NCBI GenBank assembly: GCA_002729515.1
Contig: PBYF01000059.1
Location: forward strand, 28,113 to 92,112
Origin: Deltaproteobacteria bacterium
GTDB lineage: Bacteria; Myxococcota_A; UBA9160; SMWR01
Direction of reading: 5' to 3'
DNA: 64,000 bases
In this document: in pieces, positions 1-8,125 of the stretch
Numbering within the stretch: the first letter of the stretch is position 1
Layout: each line of letters starts with the position of its first letter
Notes under the pieces: generated by a model
The model's input: the letters and a program-made list of their open reading frames with translations, nothing else
The model's database searches: none
Told to the model about the DNA's origin: nothing
Position numbers and translations under genes: made by a program

Positions 1-930
1 ACCAGCTCAGCGCCGATCGCGCACAGCTTGCTGCTTCGGGAACTTCGTCACCGCGTCGAGAGGCTGTGGTGGTACCTGCTTGGCGTCCAGCACCTCAGTG
101 TGGATCGGAACCCTTCGCACCGCCTGCTCGCCGCCGCCTTCGGCGACGCGATCCTGCGCGAGTGGCGACTGGCGTTCTACGTTCTCGGGCTCGTCGAAAG
201 CCAGAGCATGATCCACAAGGTGTCGCGAGAGCTGCGCGTCGGAACCGCGCGCTCCCGCGCGGACGCCCTCGAGGTACTGGCGAACCTCGGCAACCGGGAG
301 AGCGCCCGCCTGCTCGTCCTGGCCCACGAGGCGGGGCCGCTCTGGGAGCGCGCTCGTTTCGTGACCAACACGATCGATGTACCCACTGAACCCAGCGCGC
401 TCGTGGAAGCGGCTTTCGAGGCGGACAATCGCTGGGTGCGGAACGCGGCGCACCTCGCGACGGATGGGGTGCGCGGCCTGGCGCACGAGGAGGAGACGAT
501 GCAGCAGATCCTGGCACTCAAACGAGTGGACCTCTTCAGCAACCTGAGCTTCGAACAGCTCGAGGCAATCCTCCAAGCCAGCAGCAACGCCGAGTTCCTG
601 GCGGGCGAGGTCATCTTTCGCGAAGGCGAGCCCGGGAACACGCTCTTCCTGCTGGTCGATGGCGCCGTGGACATCGTGAAGGACCACGAAGGCAAGCGGG
701 AGTTGACGCTGAAGACCATCCACGCCGTCGATTACTTCGGGGAGATGGCGATCCTGACAGACGACCCGCGGAGCGCGACGGCCATCGCAGCCGGCCACTG
801 CCGTCTGATCACCCTCGATGGCGACGCCTTTCGCGAGTTGCTGCTCCAGATTCCAGAAATTTCATTCGAGATCTTCCGGGTCCTGACGCGCCGCGTCCGC
901 GACGCCGAACAAAAATTTCGCGAGCGCTGA
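1..930 (+). CDS. HEAT-like / cyclic nucleotide-binding domain protein (5' partial)
   Basis: The frame is open from base 1, so the true start lies upstream and the first TTG at 28 is probably internal. About 309 residues are visible. The N-terminal part is helical and contains repeat-like stretches (ADALEVLANLGNRESARLL, DNRWVRNAA) typical of HEAT repeats. From about residue 175 comes a cyclic nucleotide-binding beta-roll: ILALKRVDLFSNLS, then EVIFREGEPGNTLFLLVDGAVDIV, GEMAILTDDPRSATA and a C-terminal helix. The phosphate-binding loop reads GEMAILTDDPRSATA, close to the canonical FGELALL..PRAAT cassette. In related bacterial proteins this arrangement follows a nucleotide-transporter-like or MFS-like membrane part, but no membrane segment is visible here. 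Likely a regulatory sensor of a nucleotide ligand; the ligand is unknown. Confidence 0.8.
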   Translation, partial: TSSAPIAHSLLLRELRHRVERLWWYLLGVQHLSVDRNPSHRLLAAAFGDAILREWRLAFYVLGLVESQSMIHKVSRELRVGTARSRADALEVLANLGNRESARLLVLAHEAGPLWERARFVTNTIDVPTEPSALVEAAFEADNRWVRNAAHLATDGVRGLAHEEETMQQILALKRVDLFSNLSFEQLEAILQASSNAEFLAGEVIFREGEPGNTLFLLVDGAVDIVKDHEGKRELTLKTIHAVDYFGEMAILTDDPRSATAIAAGHCRLITLDGDAFRELLLQIPEISFEIFRVLTRRVRDAEQKFRER

Positions 931-937
931 AGCTTGC

Positions 938-981
938 GCCGTTCCCCCAGACGACCCATCCTGCCGGAATGGGGGAACGGC
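938..981. repeat. Perfect 12-bp inverted repeat over the start of the SRPBCC gene
   Basis: GCCGTTCCCCCA at 938-949 is the exact reverse complement of TGGGGGAACGGC at 970-981, with a 20-nt loop. The right arm contains most of the ATG (969-971) of the downstream SRPBCC gene. It also lies 8 nt after the upstream stop codon. There is no T-run after it. It could be an attenuating RNA hairpin that hides the start codon, a DNA operator, or a factor-assisted terminator. Confidence 0.6.
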
Positions 982-1481
982 CGGCAGCGGCCGCGATCAC
1001 GACGGCGCTCTCTGCCGTGATCGACGCGCCGTTGACCCAGGTGTGGCGCGCGATTTCCGAGCCCGCGGAGCGGCTCCGCTGGGACCCGTGCATCGAGGCG
1101 CTCATCGCTCCGGCCGAGGGCTTCCCGGCGGTCGGAACCGAGGCGCGGTGGCGCTATCGCCTCCGAGGCTTCCCAGTGGTCCTCCGCGATTGGCCGCTCG
1201 AGGTGAGGCCGGGGCAGTTGCTGCGCTCCGACGTCGCTCTGGGTCTGTTCCGCTTCGAGCAGACCTGGTCACTCCGGCCGGCCCAGACCTCCGGTCGCAC
1301 GCGGTTCGGGCTCCATCTGGCCACAGCCAACTCGGTCGCCGTGGTGGGTGGAATCGTGGACCGCTTCGGCGTGCGCCGTCTCACGGCCCGGTACGCGGAT
1401 GAAAAGCTGTGCGCGCTGCGCAGCTGGTGCGAACGACCGGCCTCGGCGCCGTCCCCGCCGCCCATTCGGGCGAGCAGATGA
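969..1481 (+). CDS. SRPBCC (polyketide cyclase/START-like) family protein
   Basis: 170 residues with the pattern of the SRPBCC hydrophobic-ligand fold. The first strand is about VIDAPLTQVWRAISEPAERLRWDP (residues 17-40), followed by alternating beta strands ending in LRSDVALGLFRFEQTWSL and a long C-terminal helix (GGIVDRFGVRRLTARYADEKLCALRSW). That helix is where the ligand cavity closes in this family. The ligand or reaction cannot be read from sequence. The ATG at 969 has no clear Shine-Dalgarno and sits in a hairpin; an internal GTG at 1017, directly before the first fold strand, is the alternative start. No operon partner is obvious: the next gene is convergent. Confidence 0.75.
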   Translation: MGERPAAAAITTALSAVIDAPLTQVWRAISEPAERLRWDPCIEALIAPAEGFPAVGTEARWRYRLRGFPVVLRDWPLEVRPGQLLRSDVALGLFRFEQTWSLRPAQTSGRTRFGLHLATANSVAVVGGIVDRFGVRRLTARYADEKLCALRSWCERPASAPSPPPIRASR

Positions 1482-1599
1482 GTTGGGCACCAGGGGTTCG
1501 CCAAACCCGCAACTCTGCCGGCGACGATCAGGACGCCGACGCGGTCGGCTACACGAATAACGCACTCGCCCTGCAGCCGTTGGGCGACGCGGACGGTCG

Positions 1600-3279
1600 C
1601 TAAAAGCTCGCTGTTTTCGGGACCTCGTGAGCGTGCCGGTAGAAGTCGACCCGCTCGGGAGGCAGGAGCGTGTTTCCCAGGATGAGATCCGCGGCGCGCT
1701 CCGCGATCATCATCACGGCAGCGTAGATGTTGCCGTTGGTGATCGAAGGCATGACGGACGCATCGACAATGCGGAGCCCTCTCACCCCTCGAACCCGCAG
1801 ACTGCGTGGGTCGACGACGGAGCCGGCATCCGTACCCATGCGGCACGTGCACGAGGGATGGAGCGCGGTTTCGGCGTCCCGCGCCACCCAGTCGAGAATC
1901 TCGGTATCGCTGGCCAGTTCCGGCCCCGGAGACAACTCGCCTGCATCGAGCCCAGCGAAGGCCGGCTGGCTCAGCAGCGTGCGCGCGCACCGCACCGCCT
2001 CCAACCACTCGCGCCGATCGCGCTCTGTCGAGAGGTAGTTGAAGCGCAGCGACGGCGGAACCCGAGGATCGCCGGAGCGGATCCGCACCGAACCCCGCGC
2101 ATCGGACAGCATGGGGCCGACGTGAACCTGATAGCCGTGACCCGGAACGGACCGCGAGCCGTCGTAGCGGATCGCAACAGGAAGGAAGTGGAACATCACG
2201 TTGGGGTGCGAGACGTGCTCGTTGCTGCGCACGAAGCCGCCCGCCTCGAAGTGATTTGTCGCACCCGGACCGCTCCCCAGCAGCCACTGGAAACCGATCC
2301 AGGGACGACGCCAGCGGGCGAGCGCCCAGGCCATCGACACGGGGCGGCGGCAGGCGTGCTGGACGTACACCTCCAGGTGATCCTGAAGGTTCTCACCCAC
2401 CCCCGGCAGGTCCGCAATTACGTCGATCCCGTACTCCTGCAACAACGCGGCGGGTCCGATTCCCGAGAGCTGCAGCAACTGCGGCGAATTGAATGCGCCA
2501 CCGCAACAGATCAGCTCTTTCGCGTATACGCGCTCGACCGGACGACCCCTTCGGGAAAACTCGATACCGACGGCCCGATCCCCCTCGAAGATCAAACGCG
2601 AGACGAGCGCACGGCAATGGACAACGAGATTCGGCCGACGCTTGACGGGATGCAGGTACGCGCGGGCGGCACTCAGCCTTCGCCCGCGATGAACGTTGCG
2701 ATCGAATGCCGCGAAGCCCTCCTGGCGGTAGCCGTTGACGTCGTCGCTGAGCCCGTATCCCGCCTGCTGCGCGGCCTCGAAGAAGGCGCGGGAGAGCGGT
2801 CCGGCTGCGGCACCCCGCTCGAGCACCAGCGGCCCGTCGCTGCCACGCCAGTCGTCTGCACCCACTGCGCAGGTCTCCATCCGCTTGAAGTAGGGAAGGC
2901 AGTCTGCGTAGCCCCAGTGCTCGAGACCCGGCTCCCGGGCCCAGCGTTCGTAGTCGAGCGGGTTCCCGCGCTGAAAGATCATGCCGTTGATGCTGCTCGA
3001 GCCACCCAGGAGTTTGCCGCGAGCGTGGTAGATTTCGCGCCCGCCCAGCCCCGGCTCGGGTTCCGACTGATACTGCCAGTCGTACCTCCGTCTGCCGATG
3101 AGAAACGGCAGGGCGGCGGGCATGTGGATGAAGACGTCCCACCAGGCATCGGGCCGGCCAGCCTCGAGCACGAGTACCCGGTTGGCGGAATCGGCGCTGA
3201 GCCGGTTCGCCAGGACACAGCCGGCGGAGCCACCGCCCACGATCACGAAGTCGTAACGATCTGCAGTCCCGGGGCTCAC
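1600..3279 (-). CDS. GMC family FAD-dependent alcohol/choline-type oxidoreductase
   Basis: 559 residues, the usual length for GMC enzymes, which use FAD to oxidise alcohols to aldehydes. The N-terminus has the Rossmann dinucleotide motif VGGGSAG (residues 14-20) followed by an acidic VLVLEAGRPD end of strand 2. Next come the GMC signature GKLLGGSSSINGM, the second signature GAFNSPQLLQLSGIG, and the C-terminal catalytic block ALHPSCTCRMG with His474 and TNGNIYA about 40 residues later. These are the His/Asn pair that acts as base in the family. The similarity pattern is closest to AlkJ/choline-dehydrogenase-like enzymes, so a primary or long-chain alcohol is the likely substrate. It is the last gene of a minus-strand run headed by the TetR gene at 3692-4234, which may control it. 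Confidence 0.93.
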   Translation of the reverse strand: MSPGTADRYDFVIVGGGSAGCVLANRLSADSANRVLVLEAGRPDAWWDVFIHMPAALPFLIGRRRYDWQYQSEPEPGLGGREIYHARGKLLGGSSSINGMIFQRGNPLDYERWAREPGLEHWGYADCLPYFKRMETCAVGADDWRGSDGPLVLERGAAAGPLSRAFFEAAQQAGYGLSDDVNGYRQEGFAAFDRNVHRGRRLSAARAYLHPVKRRPNLVVHCRALVSRLIFEGDRAVGIEFSRRGRPVERVYAKELICCGGAFNSPQLLQLSGIGPAALLQEYGIDVIADLPGVGENLQDHLEVYVQHACRRPVSMAWALARWRRPWIGFQWLLGSGPGATNHFEAGGFVRSNEHVSHPNVMFHFLPVAIRYDGSRSVPGHGYQVHVGPMLSDARGSVRIRSGDPRVPPSLRFNYLSTERDRREWLEAVRCARTLLSQPAFAGLDAGELSPGPELASDTEILDWVARDAETALHPSCTCRMGTDAGSVVDPRSLRVRGVRGLRIVDASVMPSITNGNIYAAVMMIAERAADLILGNTLLPPERVDFYRHAHEVPKTASF

Positions 3280-3315
3280 AGCGCGGCGGCTACCATGAGA
3301 ACACCGCCATCGAAC

Positions 3316-3633
3316 TCACGCCTGCCGGTGCTCCCAGTTGGACTCCGTCTCGCTCCTCGGCGTATCTGGCTCAGCCCTCCAGATCCGGTCTTCCTCGAAT
3401 TTGCCCAACGCGACTGCCATCTCCCGCATATGGGAACCCAGGCAGCCGAAAGCCACCGGCTGGGCGGCCAGCTGACCGTCGTCCGCTTCTCGGATCACCG
3501 GCAGCGTCCGGGCCGGATCCCACATGCAGTTCATACCCACGATGTCAGCGCCCGCGTCGCGCAAGCGCCGGGCGGACGGGCTATCGGCCATTGCTCGCTC
3601 CTCCTCGGCCGGTGGCTTGGAATCGGTCGACAC
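3316..3633 (-). pseudogene. Remnant of a homocysteine S-methyltransferase (BHMT-like) gene
   Basis: Only 105 codons remain. The stretch ARRLRDAGADIVGMNC, followed by MWDPARTLPVIRE, matches the zinc-cysteine strand of the betaine-homocysteine/homocysteine methyltransferase barrel (GA..IGVNC..DP..T). The family protein is normally about 300 residues or more. After AAQPVAF the frame jumps straight to GCLGSHMREMAVALG, which corresponds to the GGCCG..P.HIR..A segment usually some 60 residues further on. The N-terminal 200 or so residues are missing too. I infer an internally deleted, non-functional gene lying between the TetR and GMC genes. It could instead be a small protein of unknown function that kept the motif. 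Confidence 0.5.
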
Positions 3634-3691
3634 CAGCGCCCTGTAAAGCGCCTAGCCGTTTCACCCGCTGCTGCACTCGGCAGAAATTCGT

Positions 3692-4234
3692 TCACGCACG
3701 GGTCATCTCGCGCAGGGCCCGGATCACCTCACGGGCGGTCTCGACATCGAGCGGGGGCAGGCCGAGGAGTGCGGACAGCCACAGCCCATCCGCCGCCAGA
3801 CCGACGACGGTGGCCGTGGTCTCGTCGATGCCGTCCGCCTCGAGCCGAGCGTGCCAGCTCGCGAAGCGCTCGCGCACCTCCTCCAGATGCGCCGAGTCGC
3901 GGCCCAATGTCGCCAGAATCCCCGCCATGAGCCGAGCCGAGTTATCGGCCGGCTTCCCATCGTCCGTCACGGTGGATGCGAGGTAGGCCCGCGTCCAGGC
4001 GCCCGCGGGCGCTGCATCCGACCCCGACAATGCATCCAGGTCGGCGTCGAAGCGCTCGAGCATGCGCCGGCACAGGCCCGCAACCAGCGCCTCCTTGGAG
4101 GCGAAGTGGTAGAGGAGCCCCCCCTTGCTGACACCCGCGTCCGCGGCCACGGCGTCGAGCACGAGGCTCACCGGCCCCCCGGCCAGCAGCCGGGCCTCCG
4201 CCGCATTGAGGATCCGCTCCCGCGCACCTGCCAC
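3692..4234 (-). CDS. TetR/AcrR family transcriptional regulator
   Basis: 180 residues from the GTG at 4234. The helix-turn-helix is clear: RERILNAAEARLL, then LDAVAADAGVSKGGLLYHFASKEALVAGL (residues 3-50). The C-terminal ligand domain is helical and divergent. I chose the GTG because translation from the longer frame (ATG at 4300) would put an unrelated basic leader ahead of the domain and run across a perfect 14-bp palindrome at 4249-4262, better explained as its operator. The regulator is followed on the same strand by the methyltransferase remnant and the GMC oxidoreductase. Autoregulation and control of that oxidoreductase are the simplest reading; the inducer is unknown. Confidence 0.88.
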   Translation of the reverse strand: MAGARERILNAAEARLLAGGPVSLVLDAVAADAGVSKGGLLYHFASKEALVAGLCRRMLERFDADLDALSGSDAAPAGAWTRAYLASTVTDDGKPADNSARLMAGILATLGRDSAHLEEVRERFASWHARLEADGIDETTATVVGLAADGLWLSALLGLPPLDVETAREVIRALREMTRA

Positions 4235-4248
4235 ACGAGCAGAAATAC

Positions 4249-4262
4249 ACCGTCCGGACGGT
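4249..4262. promoter_or_regulatory. Putative TetR operator palindrome
   Basis: ACCGTCCGGACGGT is a perfect 14-bp palindrome that ends 14 bp upstream of the chosen GTG start of the TetR gene. Length, symmetry and place match operators of TetR-family dimers. Binding is inferred, not shown. Confidence 0.6.
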
Positions 4263-4342
4263 ATGGTGCAATCCCTTTTTGGGGTGCGCGCGAGAGCCAA
4301 ACCTCCGAATCTCGGTTTGGGCGGCGCTCTTTTGCCGGGGCC

Positions 4343-5269
4343 TCAAGCGGCGCAGACGTAGTCGACGCCCTCGCGGTGTCCGTGCCGGCTGAGCCAGCGG
4401 CGGATCCGCGCTCGCCGTTTTGCACCCGCCACCGACACCACGATCCGCTCACTGGCAGGCACCGGAAGGGCCTCGGGCGGGATCACCTCGGCGCCGTGGA
4501 TCGATTCGCCGAGCCTCCGCGGGTGCACTTCGACGATGCGAGTGGGCCGGCTGCCGAGCCGCTCGAGTTCCTTGCGCAGGGCGCGCCCCGTGGAGCCGTG
4601 GCCCCAGAGCGTGTAGCCGGGGCTTCGCCGGAGGAAGCTCTCGAAGAGGTGCGAAGCCTTGCAGGCGGTGAAGCGGTCGATTCCGTAGACCTCGCTCGTG
4701 CGCGAGAGCCGGCCCGGAGTCTCTCGCCACTCGAGCAGGGGGCGCGATACGTTTGCCAAACGAAGGCCGGCCCCGAGCCAGCGCAGCACCATGTCGTAGT
4801 CCTCGGGCCAGCCTGCAGCGCGGTAGCCAAAGTCCTGCATCGGTTTGCGACGGGCAAAAAGCGCCGGATGGGCAATCGGACACTCTACGAAAGCCTCGTT
4901 GCGCACCTCCTCGGGACGGGAGATGCCGTTCAGCCAGCGGGCGTACTCACGGCGTCCGTCCGTGACGGCATCCGCCGGAAAGAGCTCCACCTGGCAACCG
5001 ACGGCCGCCCAGCCGGGGTTCGCTTCCAATGCCCCGCGTTGGAGCGCCAAACGTTCGGGATGCATCCGGTCGTCGGCATCCATGCGCGCGACGAAGGGGC
5101 CGCGGCAGAGTTCGAGACCGGTATTCAGGCTTCCGACGATGCCGCTGTGCTCGCACGGAACGACACGGATTCGGGAATCCTTCACTGCAAAGTGGGAACC
5201 GATCTCCACACTGCGATCGTTCGAACCGTCGTCGACGAGGAGGCATTCCCAGCGGGTCTCGGTCTGCAC
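4343..5269 (-). CDS. Family 2 glycosyltransferase
   Basis: 308 residues from the GTG at 5269, but the conserved start of the GT-A fold is missing from that form. The same frame upstream (to about 5350) encodes KPLISVLIPVWNAEATLGEC followed by LESLL, the classical first strand and helix of GT2 enzymes. No ATG, GTG or TTG occurs in frame between there and a TGA at 5501-5503. An ATT at 5350, with GCGAGAG shortly upstream, is a possible start (335 residues). Visible motifs are LLVDDGSNDRS (nucleotide binding), FVARMDADDRMHPERL (the DxD metal site) and WPEDYDMVLRWL (the acidic ED catalytic motif). The last 90 residues (LWGHGSTGRALRKEL) resemble a Rossmann-like appended domain. Likely transfers a sugar to an envelope glycan; acceptor unknown. 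Confidence 0.88.
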   Translation of the reverse strand: MQTETRWECLLVDDGSNDRSVEIGSHFAVKDSRIRVVPCEHSGIVGSLNTGLELCRGPFVARMDADDRMHPERLALQRGALEANPGWAAVGCQVELFPADAVTDGRREYARWLNGISRPEEVRNEAFVECPIAHPALFARRKPMQDFGYRAAGWPEDYDMVLRWLGAGLRLANVSRPLLEWRETPGRLSRTSEVYGIDRFTACKASHLFESFLRRSPGYTLWGHGSTGRALRKELERLGSRPTRIVEVHPRRLGESIHGAEVIPPEALPVPASERIVVSVAGAKRRARIRRWLSRHGHREGVDYVCAA

Positions 5270-5350
5270 GAGCAGACTCTCGAGACACTCCCCCAGGGTA
5301 GCCTCGGCATTCCAGACCGGAATCAGTACTGAGATCAGCGGCTTGGCAAT

Positions 5351-5714
5351 GATGAAACTCTCGCGTTCAGCAACGTTTGAACCCGCTCGGAATATGCCGA
5401 AGGCCGGTCCGGGGGGCGAGAAGCCGCGATGCTCTCGGCCCCCGCATCGGGGACCAGATCCCCCCGCCCCCGCCTCGATTCGCCCGAATGGAGTCAGCTC
5501 TCATCCGGGTGGTGCATCACGGAGCGCGCCAAGCGCTCATGGGCCTGCCCGGGCGCAGCCCCCCCCCTGTCGGAAGTTCTCGCCGTGTCTTCTCAGCGTC
5601 CGATGAGCAGAGATCCCGCCAAATGGGGAACGGGTGTGGAGCGTGCCCTCAACAGGGCGAAGACACCGCCAACCCATCTACCTGCCGTTGGATTCGGCTG
5701 CACCCCGGCCAGCA
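5351..5714. other. Intergenic stretch without a recognised gene
   Basis: Between the bioA stop and the GT2 gene I find no convincing coding sequence: the short open frames here have no domain pattern or ribosome site. It holds the upstream in-frame extension of the GT2 gene (to 5500 before a stop), a short hairpin GCCCT-caac-AGGGC (5645-5658), and long C/G runs. It should hold the GT2 promoter and the bioA end. Confidence 0.5.
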
Positions 5715-7043
5715 CTAGCCGCGGCCCGAACGATTGGAGGCAACTTCGCAGACGCATTCACTCAGAATGGCGAGGAGGCGGTCCAGGTCTTCGTCGGGAA
5801 TATTGAGCGAGGGGGTGATGTAGACCACGTTGCCCAGCGGGCGCAGGTACGCGCCGCGCTTGCGAGCCAGATCGAAGACCCGCCAGCCGGCATCTGCCAG
5901 GTACCCAGCGTCGCCCTCGAGGTCGAGAGCACCGATCATGCCGAGCGAGCGGGTTCGCGCCACACCGGGAACCGACTCGAGGGCCGAGAACGCCGCCGCG
6001 ATACGCGCCGCCTTGGGCCGGGCGTGCACCAGCACCGCCTCGTCGTCGAAGACGCGCAACACCTCGCGGGCAACGGCGGCACCGAGCGGATTTCCGCAAA
6101 AGGTGTGCCCGTAGTAGAACGCGCGCTCCGGATCGCCGAGAAATCCCTCGAATAGGCGGGTCGTCGCCAGGGTTGCCGCCATGGGCAACATGCCCCCGCT
6201 GAAACCCTTGGCCGTACAGAGCACATCGGGAGCAATCCCGGCGTGATCGCAGGCCCACATCGGTCCGGTGCGGCCGTACCCGGTGAAGACCTCGTCGCAG
6301 ACGAGGAACACGTCGTGGCGATCGCATAGCTCGCGAACGAATTGCAGGTAGTCCGGTGCATAGATCTGCATTCCGGCGGCGCCCTGCACCGCCGGCTCCA
6401 CCACCACGGCGGCGAGTGTTTCAGCATTCTCCCGGAGCGTTTTCTCGAGCGCTTCGCGAGCGCGAGCGGGATCGTGCGGGTGGCGCGGCGGAGGCACGTG
6501 GATGCAGTCGAGTAACACGTCGCGGAAGGGGCGCCGGAACACCTCGACACCCCCAAGTGCCGTCACTCCGAGCGTCTCGCCGTGGAACGCGTCCTCGAAC
6601 GCGACGAAGCCTCGGCGTTCGGGCCTGCCGTTCTGCGACCAGTATTGAAGGCACAACTTCATCGCCACCTCGACCGCCGTCGAGCCGTTGTCGCTGAAGA
6701 AGACGTGCTCGAGGCCCGGGGGAGCCACCGCGCACAGCGCTTCGGCGAGTTCCGCCGCGTTCTCATGGGCAATCCCAGCCAACGCGGTGTGGCCCAGGAT
6801 CTGGGCCTGATGCGCCAGGGCAGCCACCAGACGCGGGTGTCCGTGGCCCAGGGTGCAGGTCCACCACGACGCGTTCCCGTCCAGGTATTCGCGCCCGTCC
6901 GCGTCCCGCAGGCGCGATCCGCTCGCCGCCGCGATCACGAGCGGGTCTACCCGCTCACGGTAACGGCTCATCTCCGTGTAGGGATGCCAGACGCGCCGTT
7001 TGTCGAGACCGACGACGCGTTCCCGGTGGTCCGCGCCCCCCAA
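5715..7043 (-). CDS. bioA: Adenosylmethionine-8-amino-7-oxononanoate aminotransferase
   Basis: 442 residues, normal for BioA, which transfers the amino group of S-adenosylmethionine to 7-keto-8-aminopelargonate to give 7,8-diaminopelargonate in biotin synthesis. The class III PLP fold is complete: SDNGSTAVEVAMKL for phosphate binding, LVCDEVFTGYGRTG (Asp250-Glu251 near the PLP ring) and CTAKGFSGGM with the Schiff-base Lys279. BioA-specific marks are VWHPYTEMSRY at residues 18-28 and NASWWTCTLGHGHP at 57-70, where the paired Trp lines the substrate pocket. No other bio gene is in the window. It lies immediately downstream of the luciferase-like oxidoreductase (3-nt gap), so the two are probably co-transcribed. 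Confidence 0.93.
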   Translation of the reverse strand: MGGADHRERVVGLDKRRVWHPYTEMSRYRERVDPLVIAAASGSRLRDADGREYLDGNASWWTCTLGHGHPRLVAALAHQAQILGHTALAGIAHENAAELAEALCAVAPPGLEHVFFSDNGSTAVEVAMKLCLQYWSQNGRPERRGFVAFEDAFHGETLGVTALGGVEVFRRPFRDVLLDCIHVPPPRHPHDPARAREALEKTLRENAETLAAVVVEPAVQGAAGMQIYAPDYLQFVRELCDRHDVFLVCDEVFTGYGRTGPMWACDHAGIAPDVLCTAKGFSGGMLPMAATLATTRLFEGFLGDPERAFYYGHTFCGNPLGAAVAREVLRVFDDEAVLVHARPKAARIAAAFSALESVPGVARTRSLGMIGALDLEGDAGYLADAGWRVFDLARKRGAYLRPLGNVVYITPSLNIPDEDLDRLLAILSECVCEVASNRSGRG

Positions 7044-7046
7044 GGC

Positions 7047-8075
7047 CTAGAGCGCGAGCTCTGCCATGGCGCGCACCGCTTCGGGCTGACCGACGCCGAG
7101 CAGCAGGGTCTTCACGGGTGAGTCCTTCCACGCCTCGAGCCGCTCCGCGATTCGCTCGCGCGGTCCGACCAGCGCCGTCTCGTCCACCAGAGCGTCCGGA
7201 ACCGCGGCCATGGCCTCCTGCTTCTTGCCCTCGAGGAAGAGGTCCTGGATCTTGGCAGCCGCCTCCTCGTAGCCGAGGCGCTTCGCGTAGTCGTTGTAGA
7301 AGTTCTTGTCCCGCGCACCCATGCCACCGATGTAGAGCGCGAGCCCCGCCTTGATCGGAAAGCGGCAGCGCTCGAGGTCGTCCCCCATCACGACGGTCAC
7401 GAAGGGCGCCACGTCGAAGTCGTCGAGGCTCTTGGCGCCCTCGGCCTCGGCGATGCCCTCCCGAACTGATCCGTAGATCAGCTCGGCCTGGTCCGGGCTC
7501 ATCCACACGGGCATCACGCCGTCGGCCACCGCGCCCGCGCAGCGCAAGCCGTTGGGGCTGATCGCCGCTGTGTAGATCTGCATGTCGGCGCGGCCGTGAA
7601 GGATGCTCTTCATTGGCTTGCCGTAACCGGTGGCACCTTCGCTCATGAATGGAATCTCGTAGTGGAAACCCTTGTGCTCGAGCGGCGCCTCGCGGCGCAG
7701 GATGTCGCGTACGATCCCGATGTACTCGCGGGTGCGTGTGAGCGGACGACCGTAAGGAACACCGTGCCAGCCCTCGACCACCTGAGGGCCCGACGGGCCC
7801 AGGCCCAATACGAAGCGACCACCGCTGAGTGCGTCGAGCGACATCGCCGTCATCGCGGTCATCGCCGGGGTACGAGCCGGCATCTGCATGATGGCAGTCC
7901 CGACCTTGATCTTCGTGGTGCGGGCCGCGATGTAAGAGAGCGGGACGACGGCGTCGTTCCCGTAGGCCTCGGCGGTCCAGACCGAGTCATATCCCAGGCG
8001 CTCGGCCTCTTCGATCACGTCGAAGGGAACCTGGAGCTTCGGTCCAAATTGCCCTGCCAGAATGCCGAGCCGCAT
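7047..8075 (-). CDS. LLM class (luciferase-like, F420/FMN-type) oxidoreductase
   Basis: 342 residues starting at the ATG at 8075, preceded by GGAGG with 8-nt spacing; a GTG three codons earlier overlaps that site and is less likely. The TIM barrel of luciferase-like monooxygenases is evident: [26 protein letters not shown], a [15 protein letters not shown] strand and [14 protein letters not shown], typical of F420-dependent or FMN-dependent members. The substrate is not predictable. This family is rich in mycobacteria and in uncultured deltaproteobacterial relatives, where it is often tied to oxidation of alcohols or lipids. It sits just upstream of bioA on the same strand. Confidence 0.9.
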   Translation of the reverse strand: MRLGILAGQFGPKLQVPFDVIEEAERLGYDSVWTAEAYGNDAVVPLSYIAARTTKIKVGTAIMQMPARTPAMTAMTAMSLDALSGGRFVLGLGPSGPQVVEGWHGVPYGRPLTRTREYIGIVRDILRREAPLEHKGFHYEIPFMSEGATGYGKPMKSILHGRADMQIYTAAISPNGLRCAGAVADGVMPVWMSPDQAELIYGSVREGIAEAEGAKSLDDFDVAPFVTVVMGDDLERCRFPIKAGLALYIGGMGARDKNFYNDYAKRLGYEEAAAKIQDLFLEGKKQEAMAAVPDALVDETALVGPRERIAERLEAWKDSPVKTLLLGVGQPEAVRAMAELAL

Positions 8076-8125
8076 CGTCCGCACCTCCGGTGATTCGAGA
8101 ACTGCCCAGGATATCAGACCGGAAA

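Noticed and set aside
1627..3930. 767-codon open frame on the plus strand
   Set aside because: It lies opposite the GMC gene and TetR region, has no domain pattern and low-complexity charged sequence; a shadow caused by high GC.
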